A stretch of DNA of 64,000 nt, taken from Eoetvoesiella caeni. Lineage in GTDB: Bacteria; Pseudomonadota; Gammaproteobacteria; Burkholderiales; Burkholderiaceae_B. The notes beneath the pieces are model-generated. The model made no database searches and was not told the origin of the DNA. It saw only the letters and a list, made by a program, of their open reading frames with translations. Positions within the stretch are counted from its first letter, which is position 1. Each line of letters begins with the position of its first letter. Made by a program: the position numbers and the translations under genes. The DNA lies in contig NZ_QNRQ01000007.1 in assembly GCF_003315175.1 (NCBI RefSeq), forward strand, positions 124,001 to 188,000, in the 5' to 3' direction. Positions 36,820-45,280 of the stretch are shown here, in pieces.

Positions 36820-37065
36820 TGCTTGTTTCCGGTAAGTGTGTGATTTGCGCCCCTTAAGAGCCGCAGTAGTTCCGCTATGTTCGAGGAGACTTATGCAGCC
36901 ACGCAAGTTGAGCCAAATAGGGTGGTTTTGTGCACTTTATTATATGTTCTAACAGCCTGTTTGAATCTAACTTTTAAGGGCGTCGCCTGCCGTTATTCGT
37001 CTGTTTTCAGCACAACCATTGCTCACGGTGGTGATTTCGTCGCAGCGGCTGGCTGGCTTTTAGTT

Positions 37066-37311
37066 CGCGAAGCGCTGGACCGTGCACGCGAGGCCGCTGC
37101 CGGCATGGACGTGCGGACTGGCGGTGGGCCGGACACAATACGGCAGTATCTTCGTGAAGGCCTTATTGATGAACTGCACATTGCTATCGCGCCGGTCTTG
37201 CTTGGCCGGGGAGAGTCGCTGTTCGAAGGGATTGACTTGCGGGCGCTGGGCTACGAATGTGTTGAGTTCGTAGCGTCGGACAAGGCCACACATGTCGTTT
37301 TACGGGGCTAA
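37066..37311 (+). pseudogene. Truncated second copy of the RibD-C/DHFR-like gene
   Basis: The 81 codons from REALDRAREAAAG to the stop match the C-terminus of the protein at 35473-36117 at 70 of 81 residues by my hand alignment. The N-terminal 133 residues are missing. The frame runs open upstream to an ATG at 36877, but those 60-odd residues resemble nothing and include a hydrophobic stretch. It looks like the remnant of a duplicated or independently acquired homologue cut on its 5' side. The gap 36820-37065 holds no other gene I can support. Confidence 0.8.
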
Positions 37312-37371
37312 GGGAACAGGGGCGATTAGCATCATTTCTACGTTTGTGCTAATGTGGGTTTGTGGAAATAC

Positions 37372-37377
37372 AAGGAG
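37372..37377 (+). promoter_or_regulatory. Shine-Dalgarno that fixes the parD start
   Basis: AAGGAG lies 7 bases before the ATG at 37385, which chooses this start over the in-frame ATG at 37292. Confidence 0.8.
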
Positions 37378-37384
37378 CTGCCAA

Positions 37385-37639
37385 ATGAGCCGTCTCACTA
37401 TCGACATTACCGATCAGCAACATAAGAATTTGAAGGCGTTAGCTGCTCTGCAAGGCAAGACAATCAAACAGTACGCCCTTGAGCGGCTCTTTCCTGAGGA
37501 TCCCAGTGGTGAGCAGGCTTGGCAGGAGCTGAAAGCTCTGTTGGGCGACCGCATAAACGACGGGCTTGCCGGAAAGGTCTCTGCAAAGAACATCGGAAAC
37601 ATCCTCAACGAAGAGCTGGCTAGTGGCGGCCGCTCTTGA
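37385..37639 (+). CDS. parD: Antitoxin ParD (plasmid RK2 type)
   Basis: An 84-residue antitoxin. The N-terminal ribbon-helix-helix (MSRLTIDITDQQHKNLKAL) is DNA-binding and autorepressing. The C-terminal half (about residues 45-84) should wrap the toxin. From memory the sequence is very close to ParD of the broad-host-range IncP plasmid RK2, including the shared GKTIKQYALERLFP. A promoter with a ParD-bound operator is expected in the 70 bases upstream, but I could not define it. The toxin start overlaps the stop. Confidence 0.92.
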   Translation: MSRLTIDITDQQHKNLKALAALQGKTIKQYALERLFPEDPSGEQAWQELKALLGDRINDGLAGKVSAKNIGNILNEELASGGRS

Positions 37640-37953
37640 CGCAGGGCCATTACGTCCTAACCGAGGCAGCGGAAGCCGATATTCGCGAGATCATCCGCTA
37701 CACCCGCAATCAATGGGGTGACACACAGGTGCGCCGCTATATCGAGGCGCTGGAACAAGGCATTGTCCGCCTTGCTGCTAGCCAAGGCACATTCAAGGAC
37801 ATGAGCGCCCTTTATCCAAGATTACGCATGGCTCACTGCGAGCACCATTACGTATTTTGTCTACCGAGTGAGAGCGCTCCAGCATTGGTAGTGGCGATCC
37901 TGCACGAACGAATGGATCTGATGCGGCGGCTAGCCGATAGATTGAATGGGTGA
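37636..37953 (+). CDS. parE: Toxin ParE (plasmid RK2 type)
   Basis: A 105-residue RelE/ParE-superfamily toxin. Key parts are YVLTEAAEADIREIIRYTRNQWG at the N-terminus, LEQGIVRLAASQGTFKDM in the middle, and HHYVFCLPSES and ILHERMDLMRRLADRL at the end, which match the RK2 ParE pattern. ParE poisons DNA gyrase. It begins at a TTG that overlaps the parD TGA (TTGA), so toxin synthesis is coupled to and weaker than antitoxin synthesis. It looks full length and intact. Confidence 0.92.
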   Translation: MTQGHYVLTEAAEADIREIIRYTRNQWGDTQVRRYIEALEQGIVRLAASQGTFKDMSALYPRLRMAHCEHHYVFCLPSESAPALVVAILHERMDLMRRLADRLNG

Positions 37954-38009
37954 GAAACGTCTCTGACAACGTCAGTTAACTCAAGTCAGGCTTAGTTCAC
38001 CAAGCCAAC

Positions 38010-39332
38010 TCACTCCGCCGCCTTCTGCCCCTCGTCTTCCGCCTGCACGATAACCCGCGACGCCGGAAACTCCACCGAAAAAATACTTCCAGCTCCGAAG
38101 CGGCTGCGGATGTGCAGTTCGGCGTGGTGGCGCATGGCGACGTGTTTCGTAATGGCCAGGCCCAGGCCGGTGCCGCCGGTGGCGCGGGAGCGGCCGCGGT
38201 CTACCCGGTAGAAGCGTTCGGTCAGTCTTGGGATGTCTTGCGAGGCGATGCCTATGCCGGTGTCCTGCACCGAGTAGCAGGCCGTGCCGGTTTCGGTGAT
38301 GTACCAGCTTACGGTAATGGTGCCGTCTTTGGGGGTGTAGCTGACGGCGTTGCTAAGCAGGTTGCTGATGGCCGAGGTCAGTTCGGACTCTATGCCCAGT
38401 ACGCAAAGCTTGTTGTCGATATTCTGAACGAAGACGTGCTGGTCGCTGGAGAGCACTTTGGCCTGCAGCAGGGCGTTGCGGATGACGGCGGCTACGCGCA
38501 CGGGCTTGCCGTTGATCGAGGGCGAAGACTCCAGGGTGGAAAGGGTCAGCAGGTCGGCCACGATGGCTTGCATGCGGTGCGCCTGTTCCATCATCAGGGT
38601 GTGGTAGCTTTCACGCTGTTCGGCGCTTAGCGAGTCGCCCGGCATGTCATGCAAGGTTTCCAGGAAGCCCGAGAGCACGGTCAGCGGGGTGCGCAGTTCG
38701 TGCGAAACGTTGGCCACGAAATCTTTGCGGGTGGTTTCCAGCTTTTCGACCTGGGTTACGTCGCGGGTCACGATCAGGAATTGTTTGACGCCGTAGGGGG
38801 TCAGTTGCACCAGCAGCGATTTCTCGCGGCCGTCTTTGGCCAAATGCAGAAGCAGGGGCTCGGGCCACGAGGGCTGGCGCCCGTACTGAGCGAATTCGGG
38901 GGCTCGCAGAATATTGAAAATGCTGAAGTTGCGGTCGGTCTCCATATTGAGCCCGAGGTGCTCGCTGGCCATCTTGTTGCACCAGGTGATCTGCATTTCT
39001 TCGTTCAGCGTGATGGCGCCGTCGGGCAGCGCTTCGGCGGCCAGCATGATGCTGTTGACCGCGTAGTCCAGTTCGCTGATTTCTTCCCGGTTTTTACGCA
39101 GCTTGCGGTAAATGACGGCCAGGGCATCGTCCCAGGGGCCCGCCGAGGCGGGGGGCGGGTCTTCGATGTTCTTTACCCATTTTTCGATTTTGGACAATTG
39201 CACGCCGCTGACCAGGATCATGGCCACCAGGCCCAAGGTCAGCACAGCCCAGCCCGTATTGGCGTTGATCCAGGTGCCGACCAGCCAGCCAGCCAGGCAC
39301 CACAAGCCGATTGAAATTAGGGTTTTGATCAT
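38010..39332 (-). CDS. phoR: Phosphate regulon sensor histidine kinase
   Basis: A 440-residue sensor kinase. Two hydrophobic N-terminal segments (about residues 4-22 and 28-45) are followed by a PAS domain (about 100-190) and the HisKA box with the phospho-acceptor in FVANVSHELRTPLTVLSGF (near residue 213). The ATPase boxes are N (ISNLLSNAVSYT), G1 (VQDTGIGIA) and G2 (GGTGLGLAITKH). It senses phosphate status through the Pst system and phosphorylates PhoB. The phoB gene lies 57 bases upstream on the same strand; no pst genes are in the window. Confidence 0.94.
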   Translation of the reverse strand: MIKTLISIGLWCLAGWLVGTWINANTGWAVLTLGLVAMILVSGVQLSKIEKWVKNIEDPPPASAGPWDDALAVIYRKLRKNREEISELDYAVNSIMLAAEALPDGAITLNEEMQITWCNKMASEHLGLNMETDRNFSIFNILRAPEFAQYGRQPSWPEPLLLHLAKDGREKSLLVQLTPYGVKQFLIVTRDVTQVEKLETTRKDFVANVSHELRTPLTVLSGFLETLHDMPGDSLSAEQRESYHTLMMEQAHRMQAIVADLLTLSTLESSPSINGKPVRVAAVIRNALLQAKVLSSDQHVFVQNIDNKLCVLGIESELTSAISNLLSNAVSYTPKDGTITVSWYITETGTACYSVQDTGIGIASQDIPRLTERFYRVDRGRSRATGGTGLGLAITKHVAMRHHAELHIRSRFGAGSIFSVEFPASRVIVQAEDEGQKAAE

Positions 39333-39389
39333 ACTGTTGCGGCGTTGTTGCTGGCACGGCGGGTGCGGAATCCGGGCAGTGAGGCGGGG

Positions 39390-40118
39390 CTAGGCATTGA
39401 GCGGTGTGTCGGCTTGGATTGGGCTTGGCAGCGGCTGCACGGCAAAGCGGTAGCCCGCGCCGCGTATGGTTTCGATGTGGTTTTCGTGCCCGCCGGGCTC
39501 CAGCGCTTTGCGCAGGCGCCGTATATGCACGTCGACGGTGCGTTCCTCTACAAACACATGGTCTCCCCACACCTGGTCCAGGAGCTGGGAGCGGGAAAAA
39601 ACACGTTCGGTATGGGTCATGAAAAAATGCAATAGCCGAAATTCGGTCGGGCCGACGGTCAGGGCCATGCCCTGGCCCGTGACTCGGTGGGTGGTTGGGT
39701 CCAGCACCAGTGTACCTATGGTGATGATGTCGTCGGTAAGCTGGGGTGCGCGGCGGCGCAGGACGGCTTTGATGCGGGCAACCAGTTCTTTGGGCGAGAA
39801 CGGTTTGGTGATGTAGTCGTCGGCCCCGGCTTCGAGCCCTTCTATTTTATCGTGTTCGGCGCCCTTGGCGGTCAACATGATAACCGGCACCTGGCGGGTG
39901 CGTTCGTTGTCGCGCAATTGCTTGGCCAGAGTCACGCCCGAGGCGCCGGGCAGCATCCAGTCCAGCAAGATAAGGTCGGGCAGTTCGGCGCGGATAAGAG
40001 TCTGGGCCTGTTCGGCATCGAAGGCCCGCAATACCTTGTGTCCGGCAAAGCTGAGATTGACGGCGATAAGTTCCTGGATGGCGGGTTCGTCTTCGATCAC
40101 TAATATGGTTGTGCTCAT
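39390..40118 (-). CDS. phoB: Phosphate regulon response regulator
   Basis: A 242-residue OmpR-type regulator. The receiver has the phospho-acceptor Asp in LILLDWMLPGASG (near residue 54) and the conserved Lys in VIMLTAKGAEHD. The C-terminal winged helix (about 140-235) carries FSRSQLLDQVWGDHVFVEERTVDVHIRRLRKAL. The start at 40118 (MSTTILVIEDEP) is chosen because the receiver begins there; the open frame extends upstream into the intergenic region. It is divergent from ubiE. Confidence 0.95.
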   Translation of the reverse strand: MSTTILVIEDEPAIQELIAVNLSFAGHKVLRAFDAEQAQTLIRAELPDLILLDWMLPGASGVTLAKQLRDNERTRQVPVIMLTAKGAEHDKIEGLEAGADDYITKPFSPKELVARIKAVLRRRAPQLTDDIITIGTLVLDPTTHRVTGQGMALTVGPTEFRLLHFFMTHTERVFSRSQLLDQVWGDHVFVEERTVDVHIRRLRKALEPGGHENHIETIRGAGYRFAVQPLPSPIQADTPLNA

Positions 40119-40181
40119 GGCGCTGGTGTCTTTATTGAAGATAAGAGGCGATTCTGAAGCATCTATATTATGGACGGATTG

Positions 40182-40205
40182 TTTCAGGTTTGTGAAAACC
40201 TGAAA
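40182..40205. promoter_or_regulatory. Inverted repeat in the phoB-ubiE divergent region
   Basis: Ten-base perfect arms (40182-40191 and 40196-40205) flank a 4-base centre, 64 bases before phoB and 65 before ubiE. This symmetry fits an operator for a dimeric regulator. It does not match the direct-repeat Pho box, so the regulator is unknown. Confidence 0.4.
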
Positions 40206-40269
40206 GTGACGGCGCAATGCCGGCCACGGGGGTGCAGAAGCAGTCCCGAATGGGGTACGATAACGTATC

Positions 40270-41037
40270 ATGCAAAATTCCTCTCGCCCTGAATCCTCCA
40301 GCGAATCCACCACTCATTTCGGCTATAAAACCGTCAACGAGGCCGAGAAGGCCGGCAAGGTGGCCGAGGTATTCCATTCGGTGGCATCGCGCTACGACAT
40401 CATGAACGACTTGATGTCGGGCGGGCTGCATCGCATCTGGAAGAGCTTCACCATCAGCCGCGCCAATATCCGGCCGGGCATGAAAATACTTGATATTGCG
40501 GGTGGCACTGGCGACTTGAGCAAGGCTTTCGCCAAGAAAACCGGCCCTTCGGGCGAGGTCTGGCTGACGGACATCAACGATTCCATGCTGCGCGTGGGCC
40601 GCGACCGCCTGGTCGACCAGGGCGTGCTGCTGCCCACCGCGGTGTGCGATGCCGAAAAACTGCCTTTCCCCGACGGCTATTTCGACCGGGTCAGCGTGGC
40701 CTTCGGCTTGCGCAACATGACTCATAAAGATCGCGCGCTGGCCGAGATGCGCCGCGTGCTGAAACCTGGCGGCAAGCTTCTGGTGCTGGAGTTTTCACGC
40801 GTGGCCAAGCCTCTGGCGCCGGCCTACGACTGGTATTCCTTCAATATTCTGCCCTGGATAGGCAAAAAGGTGGCGGGCGACGAAGAAAGCTATCGCTACC
40901 TGGCCGAATCCATACGCATGCATCCCGACCAGGACACCCTTGCCGCCATGCTGGAAACCGCCGGCCTGTCGCGGGTACGCTACTTCAATATGACAGCGGG
41001 CGTGGTTGCCCTGCACGAAGGTGTGAATCTGGGCTAA
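40270..41037 (+). CDS. ubiE: Ubiquinone/menaquinone biosynthesis C-methyltransferase
   Basis: A 255-residue class I methyltransferase. The family signature [17 protein letters not shown] is near residue 40 and SAM motif [16 protein letters not shown], near residue 76; [21 protein letters not shown] is near residue 142. It carries out the C-methylation of the ubiquinone ring. In many proteobacteria ubiJ and ubiB follow directly; here an opposite-strand hydrolase gene and a Tim44-domain gene intervene. Confidence 0.95.
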   Translation: MQNSSRPESSSESTTHFGYKTVNEAEKAGKVAEVFHSVASRYDIMNDLMSGGLHRIWKSFTISRANIRPGMKILDIAGGTGDLSKAFAKKTGPSGEVWLTDINDSMLRVGRDRLVDQGVLLPTAVCDAEKLPFPDGYFDRVSVAFGLRNMTHKDRALAEMRRVLKPGGKLLVLEFSRVAKPLAPAYDWYSFNILPWIGKKVAGDEESYRYLAESIRMHPDQDTLAAMLETAGLSRVRYFNMTAGVVALHEGVNLG

Positions 41038-41074
41038 GAGCCCTGGGCAGCAGGTTCAAATCAGAAGCCTCCTA

Positions 41075-43159
41075 TCACTGATGTACCCGCAAGATGTGGT
41101 CGGCCCATGTCTTTTCCCTGACCAGGCTGCCGTTTTGCCGCAAGGTCTTGGTGAAGGTGACGTGGAAATATAAAGCATCCGACTCGATCAGGGCCTTGGT
41201 CGAGAGATCAATTTCATTACCCGAGATGGTGAAAACATTTCTGCGTTCGCCTTGGAAGCGGGCGTTGGCAGGCATGGCGTCATTGACGTTCCATCGGTAC
41301 GACTCGCTCGATTGGTATTCGTTGTCACGAATAGTCCAGGCGACCTTGTTGGTGGTCGTGAATGTCGAATCACCGGTTTGTTCATTGCGTACGCTGCTGA
41401 AAACGGGACCGTCATTTTTCGCCTCTTTGCCGAAAGGCGCTGTATCACTGGGCTCTGGCGGGGACAGTGCGCAGGCTGGGCTGGTTTCGTTTTTCACCGG
41501 CACCACCGGCAATTCAAGCCATGTGTTGTCGCCCAGCAAAAGACTGGTGGCACCTGGCGTGGGGCTGGGCCAGACCATGGGAAATTGCGCGTTGGCGACA
41601 GCCAGGCGGATGCGGTGGCCCGGTTTGAAGCGCCAGGTGGTGAAGTGAATCGAGGTGGCCAGCGTAGTCGGTTCGCCGGGTATCAGCGCAGCAGGTTCAA
41701 GCCGTGAAAAACGCTGGGAGGGATTGATGATTGCACCGCTAACCAACGACACCTTGCCGTCCGGAGCAACGTCTTCCAAGCGTACCGTCCACTGATACAA
41801 AGGAGCGTCTGCGGCCACACGCAAGCGTACTTGCGGCATGCCCATGATTTCCACAGCTTCGGTTAAAGGGGCCGAGTCGTAGATCAAGCTGTGCGCGTCA
41901 TCCGCTGCCATGTCGCCCGTTTGTTCGCCCCACCAGCCGCCCGCGGCCATGCCGGTGCCGGCGCGGTAGAACAGGGTTTGGGCGGTTTCCCGCGCTGAGG
42001 GCGCATTGCCCAATTGTTGCGCAATTTGAGGGTAGAGGCGCTGGGTAGGGCCGCCCTCCAATGGCAATTGCTTGTCGCAGCGCCAGTAACCGGGGACGGC
42101 GGCCAGATTTGTAGCGGGCGGATGCCCGGTGCGCATGAATGCCATCCACCGGGGTTCATCCAAAATTCCGTTGTCTATCCCTTTAAGCCAGTAATCCCAC
42201 CAGCGCACAGCTTTTTGCCGCCACTCGTAGTTAGGCCCGGGCACGCCGTATTCCGGCCATGCGTGGTTCCATGGTCCGATTTCCGCAATGACTGGAGCCT
42301 TGGAGGTCCGGCCCACATCCATGACGAAATCCCGGTAGCCGTCGAGCAATCCACCGATCAGATAGGCTGGGACTTCCAGCGGCGTTTTGAATTTGAGGGA
42401 CTCCTTGCGCCAGAATTCGCCATCTTGCTGCTGACGCAGCCAGGTGAATATCCAGGGTTCTCTGTCGAAGCGGTTCTGGAAATAGTCTTCATCAATACGA
42501 TAGTCCGGGCTTTGCGGCATTGAATTATCAGTGTCGATCTGATGCGCATAGGAGTCTATGTGCAAGGCTCCGTCAATGTAGTGAACGTCGTTGTAGAAAA
42601 GATCGGTCGAGCCGTGCGCCGCAATAATGGCCTTTAGCGCGGGCGGCTTTCTGTGGGCCGTCATCAGGGAATTGAAGGCGCTCCATGAAAGGCCGTACAT
42701 TCCCACATTGCCATTGGACCAGCTCTTTTTGGACAGTTGTTCAATCAGTTCCTCGGCATCGGCGATCTCTGCCTGGGAATATTCGCTTTCTGGGATGCTG
42801 CCTTCGCTGCCCCCGGTGCCGCGCACATCCACCCGGGCAACGACATAGCCGCGCTTGGCAAAATAGGCACCATACTCATAATCGCCCAGCGCGAAAAAAT
42901 CATCCTTGCGATAGGGCAGCATTTCCAGAATGACCGGAAAAGTCTCGTTGGGGGTTCTGGCCGAGGGACGATAGTAGGTCACGGCCAAATGCACGCCATC
43001 TTTCATTTCAAGTGTGCTGTTCTCCAAGAGAAACTCGTACCGGGCCGTTTCTGCGGGGGGTACTGTGTCCCCAGAGCAGCCGAGTAAACCGGATGCCAGG
43101 AAAAGGCAGATCGCCGGTTTTTTTAGGAAGGTTATAGCCCAGCGCATCATTTTCCCCAC
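41075..43159 (-). CDS. CocE/NonD (peptidase S15) family hydrolase, lipoprotein
   Basis: A 694-residue protein with a lipoprotein signal (LLGC, lipidated Cys near residue 28). An alpha/beta-hydrolase domain follows: the nucleophile Ser is in MYGLSWSAFNS near residue 156, a candidate acid in GGLLDGYRD and a catalytic His in GPWNHAWPEYG. A C-terminal jellyroll (X-Pro dipeptidyl-peptidase type, about 430-690) completes it. Family members cleave acyl esters or X-Pro dipeptides; the substrate here is unknown. The N-terminal MGKMMRW could start at either Met. It lies against the direction of ubiE and the downstream genes and interrupts the usual ubi order. Confidence 0.88.
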   Translation of the reverse strand: MGKMMRWAITFLKKPAICLFLASGLLGCSGDTVPPAETARYEFLLENSTLEMKDGVHLAVTYYRPSARTPNETFPVILEMLPYRKDDFFALGDYEYGAYFAKRGYVVARVDVRGTGGSEGSIPESEYSQAEIADAEELIEQLSKKSWSNGNVGMYGLSWSAFNSLMTAHRKPPALKAIIAAHGSTDLFYNDVHYIDGALHIDSYAHQIDTDNSMPQSPDYRIDEDYFQNRFDREPWIFTWLRQQQDGEFWRKESLKFKTPLEVPAYLIGGLLDGYRDFVMDVGRTSKAPVIAEIGPWNHAWPEYGVPGPNYEWRQKAVRWWDYWLKGIDNGILDEPRWMAFMRTGHPPATNLAAVPGYWRCDKQLPLEGGPTQRLYPQIAQQLGNAPSARETAQTLFYRAGTGMAAGGWWGEQTGDMAADDAHSLIYDSAPLTEAVEIMGMPQVRLRVAADAPLYQWTVRLEDVAPDGKVSLVSGAIINPSQRFSRLEPAALIPGEPTTLATSIHFTTWRFKPGHRIRLAVANAQFPMVWPSPTPGATSLLLGDNTWLELPVVPVKNETSPACALSPPEPSDTAPFGKEAKNDGPVFSSVRNEQTGDSTFTTTNKVAWTIRDNEYQSSESYRWNVNDAMPANARFQGERRNVFTISGNEIDLSTKALIESDALYFHVTFTKTLRQNGSLVREKTWADHILRVHQ

Positions 43160-43415
43160 GTCTTTTGTGCCGCTTTCGGTCGCCCATGGCGAATGTCAAT
43201 GTGATGATTGCGGCACGGCCTGCCCGCGATCGCCCCGCATCATGGCAGCGGTCATTGCTTTAAGCAAGCCAGCAGGGCAAAAAGCCAGGGGATTCGTTGT
43301 CGGTGGATGGGATTTGGCATAGCGGTCTGCTGTCGGGACGGTTAAATAGGGCTTGTATAGGCATTTCTTTGTGTTTCAAAGGCCTTTTCTTTCCACACCG
43401 CGGCTCAAGTTTCTA

Positions 43416-43421
43416 TATAAT
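43416..43421 (+). promoter_or_regulatory. Candidate -10 box for the Tim44-domain gene
   Basis: An exact TATAAT sits in the AT-rich part of the 361-base gap 43160-43520, about 100 bases before the start codon. No good -35 hexamer is found at the usual spacing. Nothing else in this gap is recognisable. Confidence 0.35.
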
Positions 43422-43520
43422 ATTCAGGTTCCAGTAAGAAAAGCCCGTGCGGTTGGCGTGGCTTGCCACTACATGCATTTGTCGCGAGCCTCGGCTACGC
43501 GTCTCACGGAGAGCACTTTT

Positions 43521-44501
43521 ATGTCTCGAGGTTTTACCAGGTTTTTTGCCATGGCCGTTTTGGCCATCTCGACAGGCGTCCTGCTGACGGCGTCTTTTGA
43601 CGCCGAGGCGCGGCGCATGGGCGGCGGCCGCAGCTTCGGCCGCCAGTCATCCAATATCACGCAGCAAACCAAGCCGGTGACACCGCCGGCTGCGGCTTCG
43701 ACAACGCAGCGCAGCGCCGCACCAGCAGCGGGCGCAGCGGCAGGTGCCGCCGGCACTGCGGCAAAAAGCGGCATGTCGCGTTTTCTGGGCCCCATTGCCG
43801 GCATAGCGGCCGGGCTGGGCATTGCCGCCTTGCTGTCCCACCTGGGCCTGGGCGGAGCATTTCTTGAAATGCTCTCCAGCATGGTGTTGATCGGCCTGGT
43901 GATATTTGCCGTCATGTTCATTGTGCGCCGCATGCGCGGGGGCGGCAGCAAGCCCGCCATGCAAGGGGCGCACGGGGCCGAAGGCGGCATGTTCAAGCAA
44001 GCCCATCCTCAGCCGCAGCCGCAAACCGGCTGGCAGCAGCCTGCCGCAGCGGCAGACGCTGCCACGGCCGAAGACCTTGCGCCGGTACCCGCGGCTCCGG
44101 TCGACGAAAAATGGTTTATTCCCGCCGACTTCGACACGCCCGCTTTCCTGGCCACGGCCAAGGCGCAGTTCGTCGCCATCCAGGCCGTCTGGGACAGCGG
44201 CGACCTGGACAAGCTGGGCGACTACCTTACCGACGACCTGATCGCCGAGTTCAAGCCGCAGATCCTGGCGCGCGAAGGCAAGCCCGAATCGACCGAAGTG
44301 GTCTTGCTCAATGCCGAGCTCATGGGTATTGAGGCTGTGGCCGGCGGCCACCTGGCCAGCGTGCGCTACTCGGGCATGTTGCGCGAATCCAGCCAGGCGG
44401 AAGCCTTCCGTTTCGAAGAGGTCTGGAACCTGTACAAGGCCGATAACGCTGGCTGGCTGTTGGCCGGCATCCAGCAAATTCCGGTCGAAAACGCAAGCTA
44501 G
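43521..44501 (+). CDS. Tim44-like domain membrane protein
   Basis: A 326-residue protein. A signal/anchor (about residues 7-27) leads to a Gly/Arg and Ala/Pro/Thr-rich segment. Hydrophobic helices follow (about 90-128), ending in Arg-rich RRMRGGG, and then a Gln/Pro linker. The C-terminal Tim44-like domain (about 190-326) carries FLATAKAQFVAIQAVWDSGDLDKLGDYL. Bacterial Tim44-like proteins are poorly characterised. Their neighbourhood with ubiJ-ubiB and ubiE is recurrent in betaproteobacteria (from memory), so a membrane or ubiquinone-related role is possible. The start at 43521 is the Met before the signal. Confidence 0.85.
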   Translation: MSRGFTRFFAMAVLAISTGVLLTASFDAEARRMGGGRSFGRQSSNITQQTKPVTPPAAASTTQRSAAPAAGAAAGAAGTAAKSGMSRFLGPIAGIAAGLGIAALLSHLGLGGAFLEMLSSMVLIGLVIFAVMFIVRRMRGGGSKPAMQGAHGAEGGMFKQAHPQPQPQTGWQQPAAAADAATAEDLAPVPAAPVDEKWFIPADFDTPAFLATAKAQFVAIQAVWDSGDLDKLGDYLTDDLIAEFKPQILAREGKPESTEVVLLNAELMGIEAVAGGHLASVRYSGMLRESSQAEAFRFEEVWNLYKADNAGWLLAGIQQIPVENAS

Positions 44502-44519
44502 GGTCCAAAAGGCCCATAC

Positions 44520-44567
44520 GAAACAGGCTGGGTTGGCTCCTGCGGGCGCCAGCCCGGCCTGTTTCGC
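44520..44567 (+). terminator. Long hairpin after the Tim44-domain gene
   Basis: A nine-base outer stem (44520-44528 with 44559-44567) extends inward through a second near-perfect GC-rich stem. It is followed by CTTATTGTC, a poor T-run. Probably a terminator or partial attenuator ahead of ubiJ. Confidence 0.6.
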
Positions 44568-44635
44568 TTATTGTCAGTTAAACTTAAGGCCTTGAACTAT
44601 CTTCGGGCATTTCGCGCCAGTTGCGAATTTCTGTC

Positions 44636-45280
44636 ATGCTTCCAATTCCCTCCTTCCTGGCCCCTGCAACGGTTTGTGCCGGCGCGCTGAACAAATTGCT
44701 GCAGCGCGAGCCGTGGGCGCGCGAACGCCTTGCCCGCCATGCGGGTAAAACCGTGCGCTTTGTCGCCGGTTCCTGGGTTGTGAGCTTGTCTTTGCAGGCC
44801 GGTGGCCTGGTGCAGGCCTCCGACCCGGCCATCGTGCCGGATGTCACCTTGACCATTCCAGCCAACCGACTGGGGCAATTGCCCCAAGTGCTGCGTTCGG
44901 CCGACCCCGGCGAAATCGCCGAACTGATGCACGTGCAGGGCGATGCCGGCCTGGCCCGAGTGGTTTCCGACCTGGCGCGCGAACTGCGATGGGATATTGA
45001 AGACGATCTGGCCGCAGTGGTGGGCGACGTGGCCGCCGTGCGCCTGATAAGCGGTGCGAAGCTGTTTGTCGGGGGTGTGCGCCAGGCCGGTAAACGGCTG
45101 GCCGGCAACGTGGGCGAATACTTGTCCGAAGAAAGCGGCGTGCTTTTGTCGCGGCCGGCCTTCTACGAATGGCAGCAGCGCATGCAGTCGGCGCAGCAGC
45201 GGCTGGCCGAGCTCGAGCACACTGTGGCCGGGCTGGAGCGCCGTGTGGCAGGCAAGGGTAACCGGAATACCGCATGTTGA
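44636..45280 (+). CDS. ubiJ: UbiJ, SCP2-domain ubiquinone biosynthesis accessory factor
   Basis: A 214-residue protein. The N-terminal SCP2-like lipid-binding domain (about residues 10-110) begins [19 protein letters not shown], and the C-terminus is a coiled coil (about 170-205). UbiJ binds ubiquinone intermediates and organises the soluble Ubi metabolon together with UbiK. The start is the ATG at 44636; a TTG five codons upstream is also in frame. Its last 7 bases overlap ubiB, which supports cotranscription and the identification. Confidence 0.9.
   Translation: MLPIPSFLAPATVCAGALNKLLQREPWARERLARHAGKTVRFVAGSWVVSLSLQAGGLVQASDPAIVPDVTLTIPANRLGQLPQVLRSADPGEIAELMHVQGDAGLARVVSDLARELRWDIEDDLAAVVGDVAAVRLISGAKLFVGGVRQAGKRLAGNVGEYLSEESGVLLSRPAFYEWQQRMQSAQQRLAELEHTVAGLERRVAGKGNRNTAC

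Noticed and set aside
36877-37065. N-terminal part of an intact 144-residue protein before the DHFR-like remnant
   Set aside because: The frame is open but those residues resemble no part of the full-length copy; the similarity starts sharply near 37066.
40119-40269. A Pho box ahead of phoB
   Set aside because: No pair of CTGTCAT-like direct repeats 11 bases apart could be found; only an inverted repeat is present.
43160-43520. A small gene between the CocE gene and the Tim44-domain gene
   Set aside because: Short frames here overlap the CocE gene or lack a ribosome site and recognisable features.
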